Of a stretch of DNA of 64,000 bases, positions 1 to 14,112 are shown piece after piece. Below the pieces are notes generated by a model. The model made no database searches. It was given only the letters and a program-made list of their open reading frames with translations, and had not been told where the DNA came from. Numbering within the stretch: the first letter of the stretch is position 1; the number at the start of each line of letters is the position of its first letter. The position numbers and the translations under genes are program-made. This DNA comes from Tillus elongatus (taxonomy: Eukaryota > Arthropoda > Insecta > Coleoptera > Cleridae): the NCBI GenBank assembly GCA_964006375.1, contig OZ023262.1, positions 200,718,778 through 200,782,777 on the forward strand, in the 5' to 3' direction.

Positions 1-489
1 TAACACTTTCGAAAGAATTCTTCAAATGTGCGCATACTAGGACCTCTAAAATCGATCTTCAAGGTCTGTGTAAGTTTAAAGTATTAACTTTACTGATATG
101 CCGTATACTATAGTGTAGAATTCTAATGAAATTGCTCGTCAACTTTTATGGTAGGGTTTACTAACATGTTATGTCAATTTTCTTAACCATTTTAGAGATA
201 TTTGACTTTTTTCAAAAATTTACACAACATTTACACACCTGTATCTCTCTTATTTTTTAACCTGAAGAGTTAAAATTTTAAACGGCAAATTCTAAAATTC
301 TGCAAAATATTTGGGATTTACTAAAGCTAGTACAAGTTGGACAGGTTGTCCGAAATAGACCGGTCAATCGTGACAACATTAATACCTAGTACCTCTCATA
401 TTTTAAATAGAATACACTATATTTTATAACGTTAGTTCATGTACTTTTTTATTATTATTTCGATTGGTATCAGCATCCCCTATACCTAA

Positions 490-697
490 AAGGTAAAGGT
501 AAGATGCTTACTGGCAATTAGGCCATTGCTGACCCTTTTTGCTCATCTAAACTAACCTACCCTCCACCTTGAGCTCGATCTCAACGACGACAGTGATTTT
601 TGAAAAATCATCCGCCGCCGGTGAGGATCGAACCGCCGACCCCCGAGTCCGTATTGGAAAGTCTGAATCGACTTTCCCGCACGGCCACGGAGGCGCT
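490..697 (-). repeat. tRNA-derived SINE, copy 1
   Basis: On the minus strand the head looks like a tRNA gene. A box A-like TGGCCGTGCGGG lies at 687-676 and a box B-like GGTTCGATCC at 634-625. The 13-bp direct repeat CCCCTATACCTAA flanks it at 477-489 and 698-710, as expected for target-site duplication by LINE machinery. It sits inside the left arm of the inverted-repeat composite and is absent from the right arm, so it arrived later. A second copy is at 18363-18557. The long spacing between the boxes suggests a Ser/Leu-type tRNA ancestor; this is an inference. Confidence 0.8.
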
Positions 698-1059
698 CCC
701 CTATACCTAAGTCCCACAAAGTTGAAGATATTTAAACATTATTTGCGATAAGAAATAATTATTAGTCTGTTTATCACGTTGTCTAGGAGATAAAAATTTT
801 AAACATCATTTTCCGACATAAGTTATTTATGCGACGACTTTTGAATATAACTTTTATTTACGAGGAGTCTAATAGAATTAATAACAGAAGATGTCGTGTG
901 GTTGCAAAGAGATTTCCACATAAACACAGATCAACTCGTTACATGATCAGAATACTACTAAAAAAAAAAAATTATAATTGAGTGTTTCGTCCAAAATTTC
1001 ATAAGAGTAAAGCACTATTAGGGGACAAAGAGATTTGTGTGTTATCACTTCACAATAAA

Positions 1060-1830
1060 TGTTCGAAATTTGCACCGTTCACTTCGAGGCATTTGATGTC
1101 ACTTTTAATGATGGTACCCGTGGCTCCAGAAAGGTAATCTTGCTCTATTGCATTGAAGGCCGCTAATACTCTATCATATCTTGTTTTGTAGTAGGTGATT
1201 CCTGGTAAACTTTGTTCTTAATGCACGCCCAGATACTAACATCTAGTGGAGTCAAGTCTGGTGAGCGGGCCTGCCAACGATGAGGATCACCGTTAGCTAT
1301 CCATCTGTCTTCAAATGTTTCCTGGAGTAGGTCGCCTACTATCTATGAGTTGTGTGGTGGAGCTCCATCTTGTTGATACCAAACTTTTGCAGCTTCGTGT
1401 TCGTGCAAGGAGTTGAGCGCTGATATTTATTACTTGCTGCAGAATGCGACAATATCCAGGACCTGTGAATACTGCACGCTTAGAATTCGTTCTTACCTTT
1501 TTTTTAATCTTACCATTATTACTGATATGAATAAAAGGTTCATATTTTCAAATTTAGTTTCAGTGAGTCTAATAAATATTTCAATAACATAATGTACTAA
1601 TACGCAAATGATATTTAGTATTGCTTAATGTTATTGGTACCAACCTGTAAAGTGCTTATCATAAATGTTGAGGGCAAAAATTCTATTGTATTTTACTGCG
1701 CAAAATACATCGAAACTCCAAAAGTCCTGGAAATTTGGTTCTTTAGTAATGTGAAGGTTTTCGTCCAACTAATAGTGACGGTTGTGACGATTGAACATGC
1801 CCCTTTTTGAACATTTTAACTCATCGCACC
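1060..1830 (-). pseudogene. Mariner-related (DUF4817/DDE type) transposase relic
   Basis: Read on the minus strand with frame changes, the sequence gives a recognisable catalytic region. A WYQQDGAPPH-like second-Asp motif lies near 1370-1340. Farther downstream is RSPDLTPLD, as in the insect transposases whose third acidic residue sits in PLD. The order of these motifs places the C-terminus near 1060. Several frameshifts and stops are present, so it is dead. Its N-terminal part may be the fragment at 4080-4340, separated by later insertions of microsatellite-bearing repeats. Confidence 0.6.
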
Positions 1831-2097
1831 ATATTTTTTTTTTTGAGAATTTTTTATGTTCTTGAGTTTAAAAAAAATACCATTCGCAGAATTATACACG
1901 CCGGGAAAAATCCACAGGTTCTAAATGGGGCATTAAAGTGAACGAAAATGGTGTCAATTTGTTAATTTTTAGAATTCTGTGAATAGTTCCTTTTTAATGA
2001 TGCAAATTTCCACTGCCGTCTCTAATTTACGCATGCGGATAAGCAGTAAAAAATGCCAAAACATCTTTTGTGTCTCTTTATTGTCCAATAGCGATTT

Positions 2098-2640
<543 letters not shown>

Positions 2641-3214
2641 AAACCAAATTTGGTACACGGGTTTCTGTCATAAGGGGTATCCTATGTACCAACATTCAGA
2701 TTTCTATCTCAAAGGGCAAAACAAATTAGAGGTAAATTAATTTTCAATTAATTAAATCTGATTGAGGAAAGTTAAGAATGTAAAAATTTATTGATCAGAA
2801 TGTGAGTGAAAAATATTACAAGTAATGACTAACAAGCTCCTAGATATGTGTCTAAGTCGTTACTTTTCTAGATTTCGTTAAAATATAAGAAACAAATCCA
2901 TTGTAAATCAAACTTTTATGTAAATTGTAAAACCTTGAACCATACGATATTCGTGCTGGTTAGTGAATTCGCTTTTTATCAATTTTTTTAGTGTTATTTT
3001 ACTTTACAGTTATCTAATCTGATTGTTGTTATTCCGATAATTTTTTTAGCGATTTTTTGTATAACAAATAATTTGCTAAAGAGTAGATGAAAGTTTTAAG
3101 ACTTTATTCAATTTGAATAGCATATCTGGTTGTTTGTTTTTGCTCTAACTTAGTGAAACCGTTCCATATTTAATACAGTCGTAGGCTTTTCCCGTGGCTT
3201 CACAAGTACTTGTT

Positions 3215-3890
<676 letters not shown>

Positions 3891-4079
3891 CAGTCTGACG
3901 CATTTCTATGGTAAAGCTCAATATAATTGTTATTATGCAAGATACGAGAAAAAATTGTATACGTTACCTATAGGGTGTTTTGAGCTGCATCTTATAAAAA
4001 TATTTTGACAACCACAGGCCCATAAGTCATTGGTGATACCTACTTTTTTTTTTAACATTCCTTATTGAATTTTTCCATT

Positions 4080-4342
4080 TTTCATCGAAATATGATGCAT
4101 GTTTGTAAAAAAAAAATCGAGACGCAGTAAGTGCGTTTTAGTATTTTATTATCTTCTGAACGAAACGTTCCATTCTCAGAACAATTTTCCAATAGTCCTC
4201 TGATCATGTCAGGAGTTGGTCTATGTATTTCTGGAAATCTCTCTGCAAACACACGCCATGTTCTGCTAACAATTCGATTACACTCCCCGTAAATAATAAT
4301 TAAATTCAAAAATGTATCGTTTGAGTAATGGAAGTGTGCCAT
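4080..4342 (-). pseudogene. N-terminal fragment of mariner-related transposase (DUF4817-like)
   Basis: The minus-strand frame reads YSNDTFLNLIIIYGEC, then RVFAERFPEIHRPT and GLLENCSENGTF. This matches the typical start of insect transposases of this type (a YS.EE...I.FVYG start, then ERFP.R..P, then ETGSF). It ends near 4120 in frame with unrelated sequence. A second diverged copy lies at 4544-4726 on the same strand, and an inverted one near 870-965. Function is lost. Confidence 0.6.
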
Positions 4343-5169
4343 TATTGTGGAAAATACTCTCTTTTATTAAAATACAATTGACAAACCTACTTCACAGTAT
4401 AACAATAAATTTACTGTCGGAAGATATCGTTTAAAGTTTTAGTCTCCTAGGCAACCTGATAAACTGACTGATAATCCTTTCTTATCTCTCTGTTCCCCAA
4501 TAATGCTTTACTCTTATGAAATTTTGGACGAAACACTCCATTCTTAGAAATTATTTAATAGTATTCTGATCATGTAACGAGTCGATCTGTGTTTATGTGG
4601 AAATCTCCTTGCAACCACACGACATCTTCTGTTGATAATTCGATTATGCTCCTCGCAAATAAAGGGTATCTTCAAAATTCGTCGCATATAATACTTATAT
4701 CGGAAGATGACGTTTAAAATTTTCATCTCCTAGGCAACCTGATAAACTGACTAATAATTATTTCTTAACGCAAATAATGTTTAAATATATTCAAATCAGT
4801 GGGACTTAGGTATAGGGGATACCAATCGAAAGAATAATAAAAAAGTACAGGAACTAACGTTATAAAATATATGGTATTTTATTTAAAATAAGAGAGTTAT
4901 TAAGTATTAAAGTTGTCACGATTGACCGGTCTATTTCGGACACCCTGTATAACTTGTACTAGCTTTAGTAAATTCCAAATGTTTTGTGGCATTTCAGAAT
5001 TTTCATTTTGAATTTCAACTCTTCAGGTTGAAAGATAAGAGAGATACAGATGTGTAAACGTGAAAATGTTTTTTAAGAAATTTTTGCAAAAGTCAAATAT
5101 CTCGAAAATGGTTGAGAAAAATGCCATAAAACGGTTGTAAAACCTACCATAAAATTTGACGAGCAATCT

Positions 5170-5977
5170 AGATTGGTAATAAAAAACACCATCTTCCATT
5201 TGAAATAAGAAATTTGACGTCTACTTCCGGCATAACCGGAAGTCCCATACTAACGTCAATATTTTCAGTGAACTGGAAATTTCGAGAAACCCTCGTGCGT
5301 GAATTTTCAGAATTGAATTGTGAGCCATACTCCAGAAACGGCTAATGGAAGGTCTACGTGGGACAGCCTGTACACTTGTATTAACTGCATCTAACACATC
5401 TTTGAGTTAGGAGCTTAAGAACTAGAATGATTTTCTGGTGTAACTGAATGAGCCTATATTCTTAGTGGTGGTGGCTTACAGGGATGGCACGTTAAGCAAT
5501 ACGGAACACCGTTTTAACAGCATTTTTATATTGTCGATTCAAAATGACAAGTTCTTCCAAAATCAAGAAAAAAAAATTGAGGCTCATTCAAAAATGTATA
5601 TTTTTAACAAATAAAATCGATGTATTCCATAATTTCTCCAAAAGAAATATATTTTGCGTTTATTTAACATATTGCATATTTTAGGTGCGGGAATACTTTT
5701 TGTTGCTGTATTCTACTGCAAAATACCAAATTTAATTTAAAATACAGTATCACTCGTTCCAAACTAGGATATTGTTTATCAGTTAACTGTTGTGTTTGTT
5801 ATTAGTATTTCTGACAAGGTTGCTTTTTCTTAGAAGCGTCATAATATAACATAAATTTTAAATTAGATACGATCATGCTTGCTTATTTTAAAGTTAACTC
5901 CTTTTTTGAATGTGCTGTTATTTTTGTAGAATACTTGCTTACAGTTCTGTTAATTATTGCGTAGTAGTGAAGTATGC
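5170..5977. other. AT-rich intergenic stretch, no gene seen
   Basis: No coding frame of note. There is a perfect 8-bp-stem inverted repeat ACTTCCGG (5223-5230) / CCGGAAGT (5236-5243). A transposon-terminus-like GGGACAGCCTGTACAC lies near 5363-5380. Neither could be paired with a partner by eye. Confidence 0.4.
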
Positions 5978-8231
5978 CAGCGTTTCTCAAACTTTCAGTA
6001 TCTGGGACCCAATTTTCAATCAATCTCGCATCCACGCTAGAAGTGCTAATTTGTTTCGTTGTCTATAACGTATGTGCGGCGTGTATAAAAGCTCAATTTA
6101 AGTTAGTTTCAGTCGAGTCAATCCTTCTACCGTGAATGTGTATGCTGTAATATGCGTGTTAACTGCAATTCCCGATATTCGAGTAGCAGTGGATTTATAC
6201 AGTGTATACAGAATCATGGATGGATTCTTAAGTCAGCGTAAGCAGTAAAGCATTAATTACACAGACGAGAGTGTTTCTGAAATAAAAATCAAGAAAATAT
6301 TCTCAGGAATGTTGAATGTTTGGGTGTTTATCAGCACTGAAGTAAATGAAGAAGAAAGGCCCTCGGGTGTTATTTGCTCAAAAAATTTGGCACCAGACAG
6401 CATTAAACCTAATAAGGTTAAACGACATTCGGAAACGCTTCATAGTGAGTTCGTTAGCAACCTGAGAATTCTTAGAATTACAATTAAAATCATATGAATA
6501 GCAAAAACCATTTTAAAAAACTTTGTCTGTGAATGAAAATGCTTTACTTGCCTCTTACAAAGTTTCCCATCAAATAGACAGATGCAAAAAGCCTTACACC
6601 ATTGGTGAAGAGCTTACTCTGCCAGCTGCAATTGAGATAGTAGAAACTATGTTTGGAGATAATTTTGCTAAACATTTGCAGTCCATACCTCTATGAGATG
6701 ATACTGTTGCCTGTCGAATTGGTGATATAGCTGAAGATGTATAGCATCAGTTTTCGGCGGGTGCGTGACAATTTTTTATTAGCTTGAAGAGCTATCTGTT
6801 CATGGCAATAACGATGCTAATTTAATAACCTATGTTCGATTTTGTGATGGTCTGTCAGCAGTAGAAGAACTACTATTCTGCAAACGAATATAAATCAAAG
6901 CAACAGCACTTGCATAATTTGGTATCTTAACTGATTTTCTAAAGGAGGCAAACATGAGTGGAATATTTGCGTTGAAATATGTACCGTTATACAATGTCTG
7001 GAAGATTTCAAAGTATACAAGCACTTGTGAAACAAAAATCTCCACAGTGCATTTGAACACACTGCGATCCAAAAAGCAACTCTGGCTTCCAAAGAAATGA
7101 ATCCTGGTCTAAATATTTTGCTAACGACGGTGATAACCGTAGTAAATGATATAAAAATGAGACCCCTAAAATCAATAATCCTTTCTGCGATTTTTAAAAA
7201 CATGGGTGCAGTACATTCAGCGTTACTATTTTATTGCGAGGCAAGATGGTTATCACGTAGGACATTTTTGCAACGTATTTATGAAGTAAGAGATGAAATA
7301 GCTATTTTTATAAAAGAGGAAACCGACCGGAAGTCGAGAAGTTTCGATTTGATTCATTTGTGATGAAATTGAGCTGCTTGGTGGACATATTCGAGAAATT
7401 GAAAACTTTGAATATTCAACTCCAAGGAGCACTTTTGTTGGATACACGTGGTGAAGTTAATGCGTTTTGTACAAAACTTGAATTATGGAGCAGAAATGTG
7501 AAGCAAAAAACCTAGAAATGTTTTCAAATGTGGATAAATGTGTTTAAATTTACCAGACTGAAGAAAAACATATGGTAGTTGTTTTTGTAACCCTTGAAAA
7601 TCATTTAGCCGTGCTAGTAAAGGATTTTGAAAATTATTTTCTTGCTAACTTCTGTTTGATAGCATGTTAAGAGTAGCTTAGGGGACCCATTTCAAAATAC
7701 TCCCGAAGGCCTTTCGACTGCCAAAGGAGAAAGCTTTAGAGACTCCACGGCAAGTGTTGAAATCAAAATACAATTTAGTAAATCACTCTCTGAATTTTGG
7801 GCAGGGTTGTATGAGTTTTCTGCACTGGAAACAAGAGCATTTTGTATACTATTACCATTTTCAACATCATATACCTTTGGTAAACTTGATTTTCTGTGGT
7901 GGCTGCCTTGAAGACAAAAAATAGATCTTAAATAAATATAAAAAAAGAGTTTAGAGTGTCAATTTCTACTATTAAGCATTCTTTCGAAAAACTTTGCTCT
8001 GCAAAACAAGCAGAAGGGAGTCACAAATAATTATTAATCTTGGTTTAAATTTAATATTGATAAGTTAGTTAAATATATTGTGCAATACTTATGCAATCTT
8101 ATATAAGTGTATTCTATTGCTTTTCTTTCAGTAAATTAAATAATTTTTTTAATAATATATTTTTTTATTTCTTCTTAATATGTTCGCGCCCCCCATCTAG
8201 TTACATCACGCCCCCCTATGGAGAACCGCTA
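5978..8231 (+). mobile_element. hAT transposon relic (Buster / ZBED-like) with TIRs and target duplication
   Basis: The left terminus is CAGCGTTTCTCAAACTTT at 5978 and the right terminus is GGAGAACCGCTA ending at 8231. Their first bases are imperfect inverted repeats (CAGCGTTTCTC against TAGCGGTTCTC). The 8-bp flanks AAGTATGC (5970-5977) and AAGTATAT (8232-8239) match at 6 of 8 positions, as for an old hAT target duplication. Inside is a decayed transposase resembling the ZBED5/SCAND3 group. The size of 2.25 kb is normal for a hAT element. It is immobile now because the reading frame is broken many times. Confidence 0.75.
6220..8040 (+). pseudogene. Decayed hAT (ZBED5/SCAND3-like) transposase
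   Basis: The start ATGGATGGATTCTTA (MDGFLSQRK) at 6215-6241 matches the usual MD.FL start of this group. A BED-finger region follows at about 6340-6460 (EERPSGVICSKNLAPDS, then KVKRHSETLH), with its first Cys replaced. Later segments in shifting frames read ALASKEMNPGLN, then ARWLSRRTFLQRIYEVRDEI (7230-7300), then KLSCLVDIFEKLKTLNIQLQ (about 7370-7430). These match the conserved hAT core in the right order. At least six stops or frameshifts occur. No alternative gene is likely. Confidence 0.75.
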
Positions 8232-8729
8232 AAGTATATTATTTATTATATTACAAGTTCGCAAAACCAAAGTAATAATTTAATTATTTGCTCTCTACAA
8301 TATCGAAAAAATTCTGAACGCAGCAAGTGCGCTATAGTAGTTAATTTTCATACAACTGTTTTTAATAACCAATATGTCTTTCAATGAGTGAAGTTTGGAA
8401 CCTGTGATGAGCACTGATAAATACAATTTGGATAACCCAATTCATCACAATACAGTTTTCAGACCTGACGATCGTTTCGCTAACAAAGTTAGCCTCATCT
8501 AATGGATGAATAAGCTACGCGAATAAAAGCTAGAACTACCATTTATATGCTAGTTGCCAAGCAGTTCCGAACAGCGTCGTCTAGGAAGATATACAGACTG
8601 ATCACCACTGTTGAGTCTTAAAACCCTGTAATTAAAATTGCATACCTGCTTTTGTAAAACTGAGTGTCGTTATCAAATATTCTTTCTAAAAAGCACACAC
8701 TGAAGAATTTTTTTCAAAATTCAAGAGTC

Positions 8730-8730
<1 letters not shown>
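8232..8730. other. Mixed repeat debris including a Penelope-type hammerhead-like segment
   Basis: Around 8318-8350 there is a degenerate copy of the GACGCAGCAAGTGCG terminal motif of the interspersed repeat. At 8466-8515 (minus strand) the sequence GATGAGGCTAAC...GTTAGCGAAACG resembles the catalytic core of a hammerhead ribozyme, but the first core bases are altered. A better copy is at 28609-28647, next to a Penelope-like relic. No protein-coding gene is seen. Confidence 0.45.
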
Positions 8731-9780
<1,050 letters not shown>

Positions 9781-9781
9781 T

Positions 9782-10097
9782 GGATTCAGCAAGTGCGTGA
9801 TGGTAGCGAATTTTGATCAAATACTTCATATTTGAATAGCCCAATTTGCTATTAACCTATAAGGTTGACCAAGAAACGAGTTTTTGCATAAACACTTTAA
9901 GTTTACTTTTGGAATTTTTTTTTTACATTTTCACACAATAAAGTTATTTTTATGAAACATGGCACATTGTTTTTACTATATAGGTTATACTGGTAACCAA
10001 AATTGATGCCTGCTTTCTTAAATAAAAAGAAAACACACATATTTGCAATAAAAACATTTTTATGAAAATTCACTACCATAACGCACTTGCTGCGTCC
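9782..10097. mobile_element. 316-bp MITE with about 36-bp TIRs, copy 1
   Basis: The left end reads GGATTCAGCAAGTGCGTGAT and continues GGTAGCGAATTTTG. The right end is its reverse complement, CATAACGCACTTGCTGCGTCC, reading inward ATTCACTAC. The terminal motif itself can fold, because ACGCA and TGCGT flank a 5-base loop. An inverted second copy is at 41858-42157. There is no coding capacity. The terminal motif recurs at least ten more times in the window. Confidence 0.7.
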
Positions 10098-10319
10098 ACA
10101 GTTTTTCCTTTTAACACAGATATCTATCATATGATATATGTTTTATAACATAAACCCGCATACCAGGCTTGGTTGCCAAACTTTGTTAATTTCGCAGATA
10201 CAGAAATACTAGTCTGATTGACGTGGCTAACAAACCTATCCAAGTCACTTATAAAAAGAAGGTATGTTTTATATTTAATCAAAATCTTCTTATTCTTTTT
10301 TGAATCATCGGTGTGATAC

Positions 10320-10640
10320 ATGCACTACTGTGTCTATAAAGAAGCGCATAAATTCAATAAAATTTAAGGTCACCATTATTAAGGAAAATTAGAGAACAGG
10401 TCGATTTTTATTTTCAAATACTAACTTTTTGATATGAATATCCTAGCCCTATCGTTATATCTCTTCAAGGAGTAGCTACCCGTTCGAAATTTTGCAGTCG
10501 GATGGTGGGTAGTGTGATAAATCTTTTTAAAGCTAATCCAATTATTATTCGGTAACACTTTTTTTTTGTGGGGATAAAATGAAGTGAGTAATGACATTTT
10601 TATTATCGCACCTTACACTAGTGACGCCTATAAAGAATAA
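10320..10640. other. Intergenic, nothing recognised
   Basis: AT-rich sequence without an open frame of note or a repeat that could be paired by eye. Confidence 0.4.
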
Positions 10641-11560
10641 CATAGTTCAGCCTTATCTAATCAAGTGTTCGAAATGCACGCCTTCTTGTACCTGAGAGTA
10701 TCCCAAAGGGTCGACAAATTCTTGTTGGATTCTATTTATAATCTCTGGAGAAATGTTGGTAGATTCAGTTCTAATTCTTGTCTAATTCCTCGATGGTATC
10801 TTGTTTACTTTTGAATACCACATTTTCAAATAACCCCACAGAAAAGATAAGGAAGTTAGATCAGGAGACCTTGCTGGCCACTCGATCACGCCACGCCTGC
10901 CAATACATCTGTAGGGAAATTCTTGATCCAGATACTATCGAACATTAGCGCCAAAATGCGCGCGTGCAACAACTTGTTGATACTACAAGTTATGATTTAC
11001 CATACCAGCATTTTACGTCCATCAGGAAATAGGTATAATAACGTCGGAATGATATATCGCTGTAAAGTTTGTAGATAACGCGGTCCACATATAGTTCCAT
11101 CAGAAAAGTAGGGAGCAATAGTCCTACTCCTAACAATTCCCGTTCAAACATTTATCGTTTGTGAATATTGTGTGTGATTCTGTCTCGTCGATCTTGGATG
11201 CTCCCTTGCCCAATATCTGCAGTTTTGACGGTTAACTGCTCCACGTAGTGTAAGCAAACAGAATATGCGGTACCTTCAAAGAGTTATCATTACATTTATC
11301 TAATAATGTTGCACAAAACTGCATCCTACGGTCTAGATTGTCATCGGATAACTCCTGCAAAAGCTGTATTTTATAAGGATTAAGCTTTTTAAGTTTTAAT
11401 ACTTTATGTGCCGTTTGAAATGACATTCCATTGTCGCCAATATGCCGAACACTACTGTGGGGATTCTCTTCCACCGCCAATAAGTAGTTTAATTTCACTT
11501 CTTTACTTATAGATAGGCGATTTGTTTTTGGCAAATCTTCCACGCTAGACGTTTCTATTG
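10640..11560 (-). pseudogene. Mariner-related transposase relic (DUF4817/DDE)
   Basis: The N-terminal half is in frame at 11543-11232. It reads LAVEENPHSSVRHIGDN, then HKVLKLKKLNPYKIQLLQEL and then DDNLDRRMQFC. This is the HTH region and linker of the insect transposase type that also occurs at 45483-45974. The catalytic half (11230-10640) is frame-broken but keeps QQ-like, GRRG-like and SPDLT-like stretches near 10950-10840. It lies just left of the first visible cadherin exon. Terminal repeats were not found. Confidence 0.65.
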
Positions 11561-11789
11561 ATAAACATATTTTACCAACAATTTAATAAATAATTTTAAA
11601 AAGTAAAGATTGAAAATTATACGTATTTAATTTGCACGACAAACAAACCGTAAATTTATTACTATTATCTGTTATCGCAAAAAAAATTATCAAACTTATA
11701 CTTGATTAGATTTTATAACATATGTCGCACAGTAGATAATAATTGTTATCATCAGTCGACTGCTATAGATACGACATAGTATATAACAA

Positions 11790-12340
11790 AATCTGTAGGG
11801 TTTTTCGTAAAAAGTATCAAAACATATATAAAACGTGATTTGGAAACGAATATATTTTTTTGTCTGCCGGTCTGTATGTCTGTCTGTTTATAGCCACGAC
11901 AATTTTAGAATAAATATTTACTTTTTTTGGCTAAAATAGCGTAAAAAGTCTCAAATATATGAAGAATATGATTCTGGAAGGATTTTTTTTGTCTGTCGGC
12001 ATGTACGTCTGTTTGTTAATAGACGCAATAACTTTCGAGCCGATTGAGATATCACCTTCAAATTTGGTATCCAGTTAGCACCCGACAAAGGAACCCTTCG
12101 AATTGGTTTTGGATAAGATCGCCTTAGGAGGTAGGGGATAAATAAGGGGTGATTTGGTTAAAATTGACATTTTTTCAATAAAACTCGAGTAATATAACGT
12201 TTCAAAACTTTATGGGTACAGGAATACAAATATTTTCTTTGTGGTCAAGTCATGGGCTCTAAATTCATTCCATGAGAATGACTTTCTGAGAGAATAAATT
12301 ATTACAGCTATGTGAAAGTTATAATTCAATTTGCAGCACT
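11790..12340 (+). repeat. Interspersed repeat with TCTGTCTGTTTATAG-type start, copy 1
   Basis: The tract from the CTGTCTG motif through CAATAACTTTCGAGCCG, AACTCGAGTAATATAACGTT and ATTCATTCCATGAGAATG recurs in the same order at 34020-34400. A more diverged start recurs at 53740-53935. It has no long open frame. It is probably a non-autonomous transposon or a fragment of one; the class is unknown. Confidence 0.55.
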
Positions 12341-12438
12341 ATTTTTATATTTTAAGGCAATGTGGAAATGCAAACATTTTTTTGTAATACACATTTAAAA
12401 TAAATTATATGACCTTACGTATTGATATTTTCTTTCAG

Positions 12439-12666
12439 AGCACTTCTGGACAAGCCATCAATGGACAACATAACGTTTGATATTACAGGGCAGATAAAGA
12501 ACACCGCCTTTAACATACACGAGCCCATCGTATTGCACAAAATCAAGAGTGCATCTATTGCATCATTGAATGGAGAGGTGTTCCCATATGCACTCATCAT
12601 CATAGCTTGTATCATATTTATCCTAGGCATAGTGGGCATTATTTATATATGCATATCCTGGTCAAG
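12439..12666 (+). CDS. Cadherin (Cad99C/PCDH15-like) exon: last ectodomain residues and membrane segment
   Basis: The acceptor TTTTCTTTCAG ends at 12438 and the donor GTAAGA starts at 12667. The first base completes a codon begun in an upstream exon that was not found. The translation runs ALLDKPSMDNITFDITG through SASIASLNGEVF. It then enters a hydrophobic helix, PYALIIIACIIFILGIVGII, followed by YICISWSR. One membrane pass near the C-terminus followed by a moderate cytoplasmic tail is the layout of Cad99C (Drosophila) and protocadherin-15. The exon ends in phase 2, and the next exon supplies the A completing Arg. Cad87A-like or another non-classical cadherin remains possible. The extracellular cadherin repeats should lie left of the window. 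Confidence 0.75.
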
Positions 12667-12978
12667 GTAAGAAAGTTAAATACAGTCCTCTTAGAAAATC
12701 TTATTAAAAATATGGAGTAGCTATAGGTATAACGCGAACAAAATACAAACTATAAACATTGGCGGTAGAAAAACACAAGTCACTAAATTAATTGATTATA
12801 ATTTTAGGTCAACATAATATCATGTTTTGTACTTTATAATCTCACAAAGCAAGCACACAATTATTGTTCCTAAAGGGTATAAAATACGCAAAAGTTATTA
12901 CATTGTCAAACACACCTGTCGCTGCTTGTTCAATCACATCAGGACCTACCCCTTTTAATAACAAAAAGCGGTTTATTG

Positions 12979-14036
12979 TAGTGATGGGAAAAACGGTTAT
13001 TTTCTATTAACAGTTGAAGCCGTTAACGTTATTTAATAATAACCGTTGAAAATAACAGCTTCAGTTATTTATCTGTTATTTTAAACTGGATAGTCGATCG
13101 ATAGTATCCTACATTCCCAAAGCTGTGAGCGAGAGCGAGCACACTAGTATAAATGCATTGTATTTTTACCCTGTTATTTCACGTAGCGTATAAATCTCAA
13201 ATTTTGTCGATATGAAAATGAAACAAAGCGTTAAGAAATTATAATAAGCGTGTCGTGAATCTTTTGCCACTCTGTGATAAAAAGAGTGAAACTTTAAGAA
13301 ATCAGAAAGGGGTCTTATATTAGTATTTACTTAGATGTTTTAGGAATTATAAACTAGTCATTTCTAACAAATTTATTTTATCAGGGGTCTTTACGTAAAT
13401 GTCAATGCCACAGCAAGAATCAATAAATATAATTATTTATCACGTCTTGGGACGTTAGACGTTAGAACTTTTATTGCAAGGCAGCACTAGCTTCAACAAA
13501 TAAATGCTTTATACACTACTACACTACACAGGCAGAGGGAGTGATTCTAAGAACGGTAACGTACTTGATTTTTCAGCAAATAACAACCACTCTGTAAATT
13601 CATGTGACATCGATCTGAGTAATATTTTATTTTTTGTGATGAAACTAACAATTTTATGAGAAAATCTCAAGACATTAAAAAGTTGCTAAATGAATCCTTT
13701 AAATCTTTTTTTTTTAAATAGAAAATGGTACACACAATAAAAAGTAGTGATAAAAAATAATGTAAGGGTAGGTCTTTTTACCCTCTTGTAATAATATTAT
13801 AGGTTTATAAAATCCTTTTAAAACTGCCATTTTGTTAGCCTTAAGCTTCTGCAAAATTTCGTTTCTTCTCCATAACGGAGAAATTTAATGAAAACTTTTT
13901 TTTTGCCAAAATTTCAAAGGGCTGTAACTTGGAGGAGAAGGGGTTTCAAAAAAAAACTTAATAAAAAACACCCCTTATTTTTATAATGTTACAACATTTT
14001 TTAATATCTATATACATTTAAATATAAAAAATTAAA

Positions 14037-14112
<76 letters not shown>

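Noticed and set aside
569..751. Small frame across the SINE and its flank
   Set aside because: Runs through the tRNA-like head in antisense and starts at a TTG; no protein.
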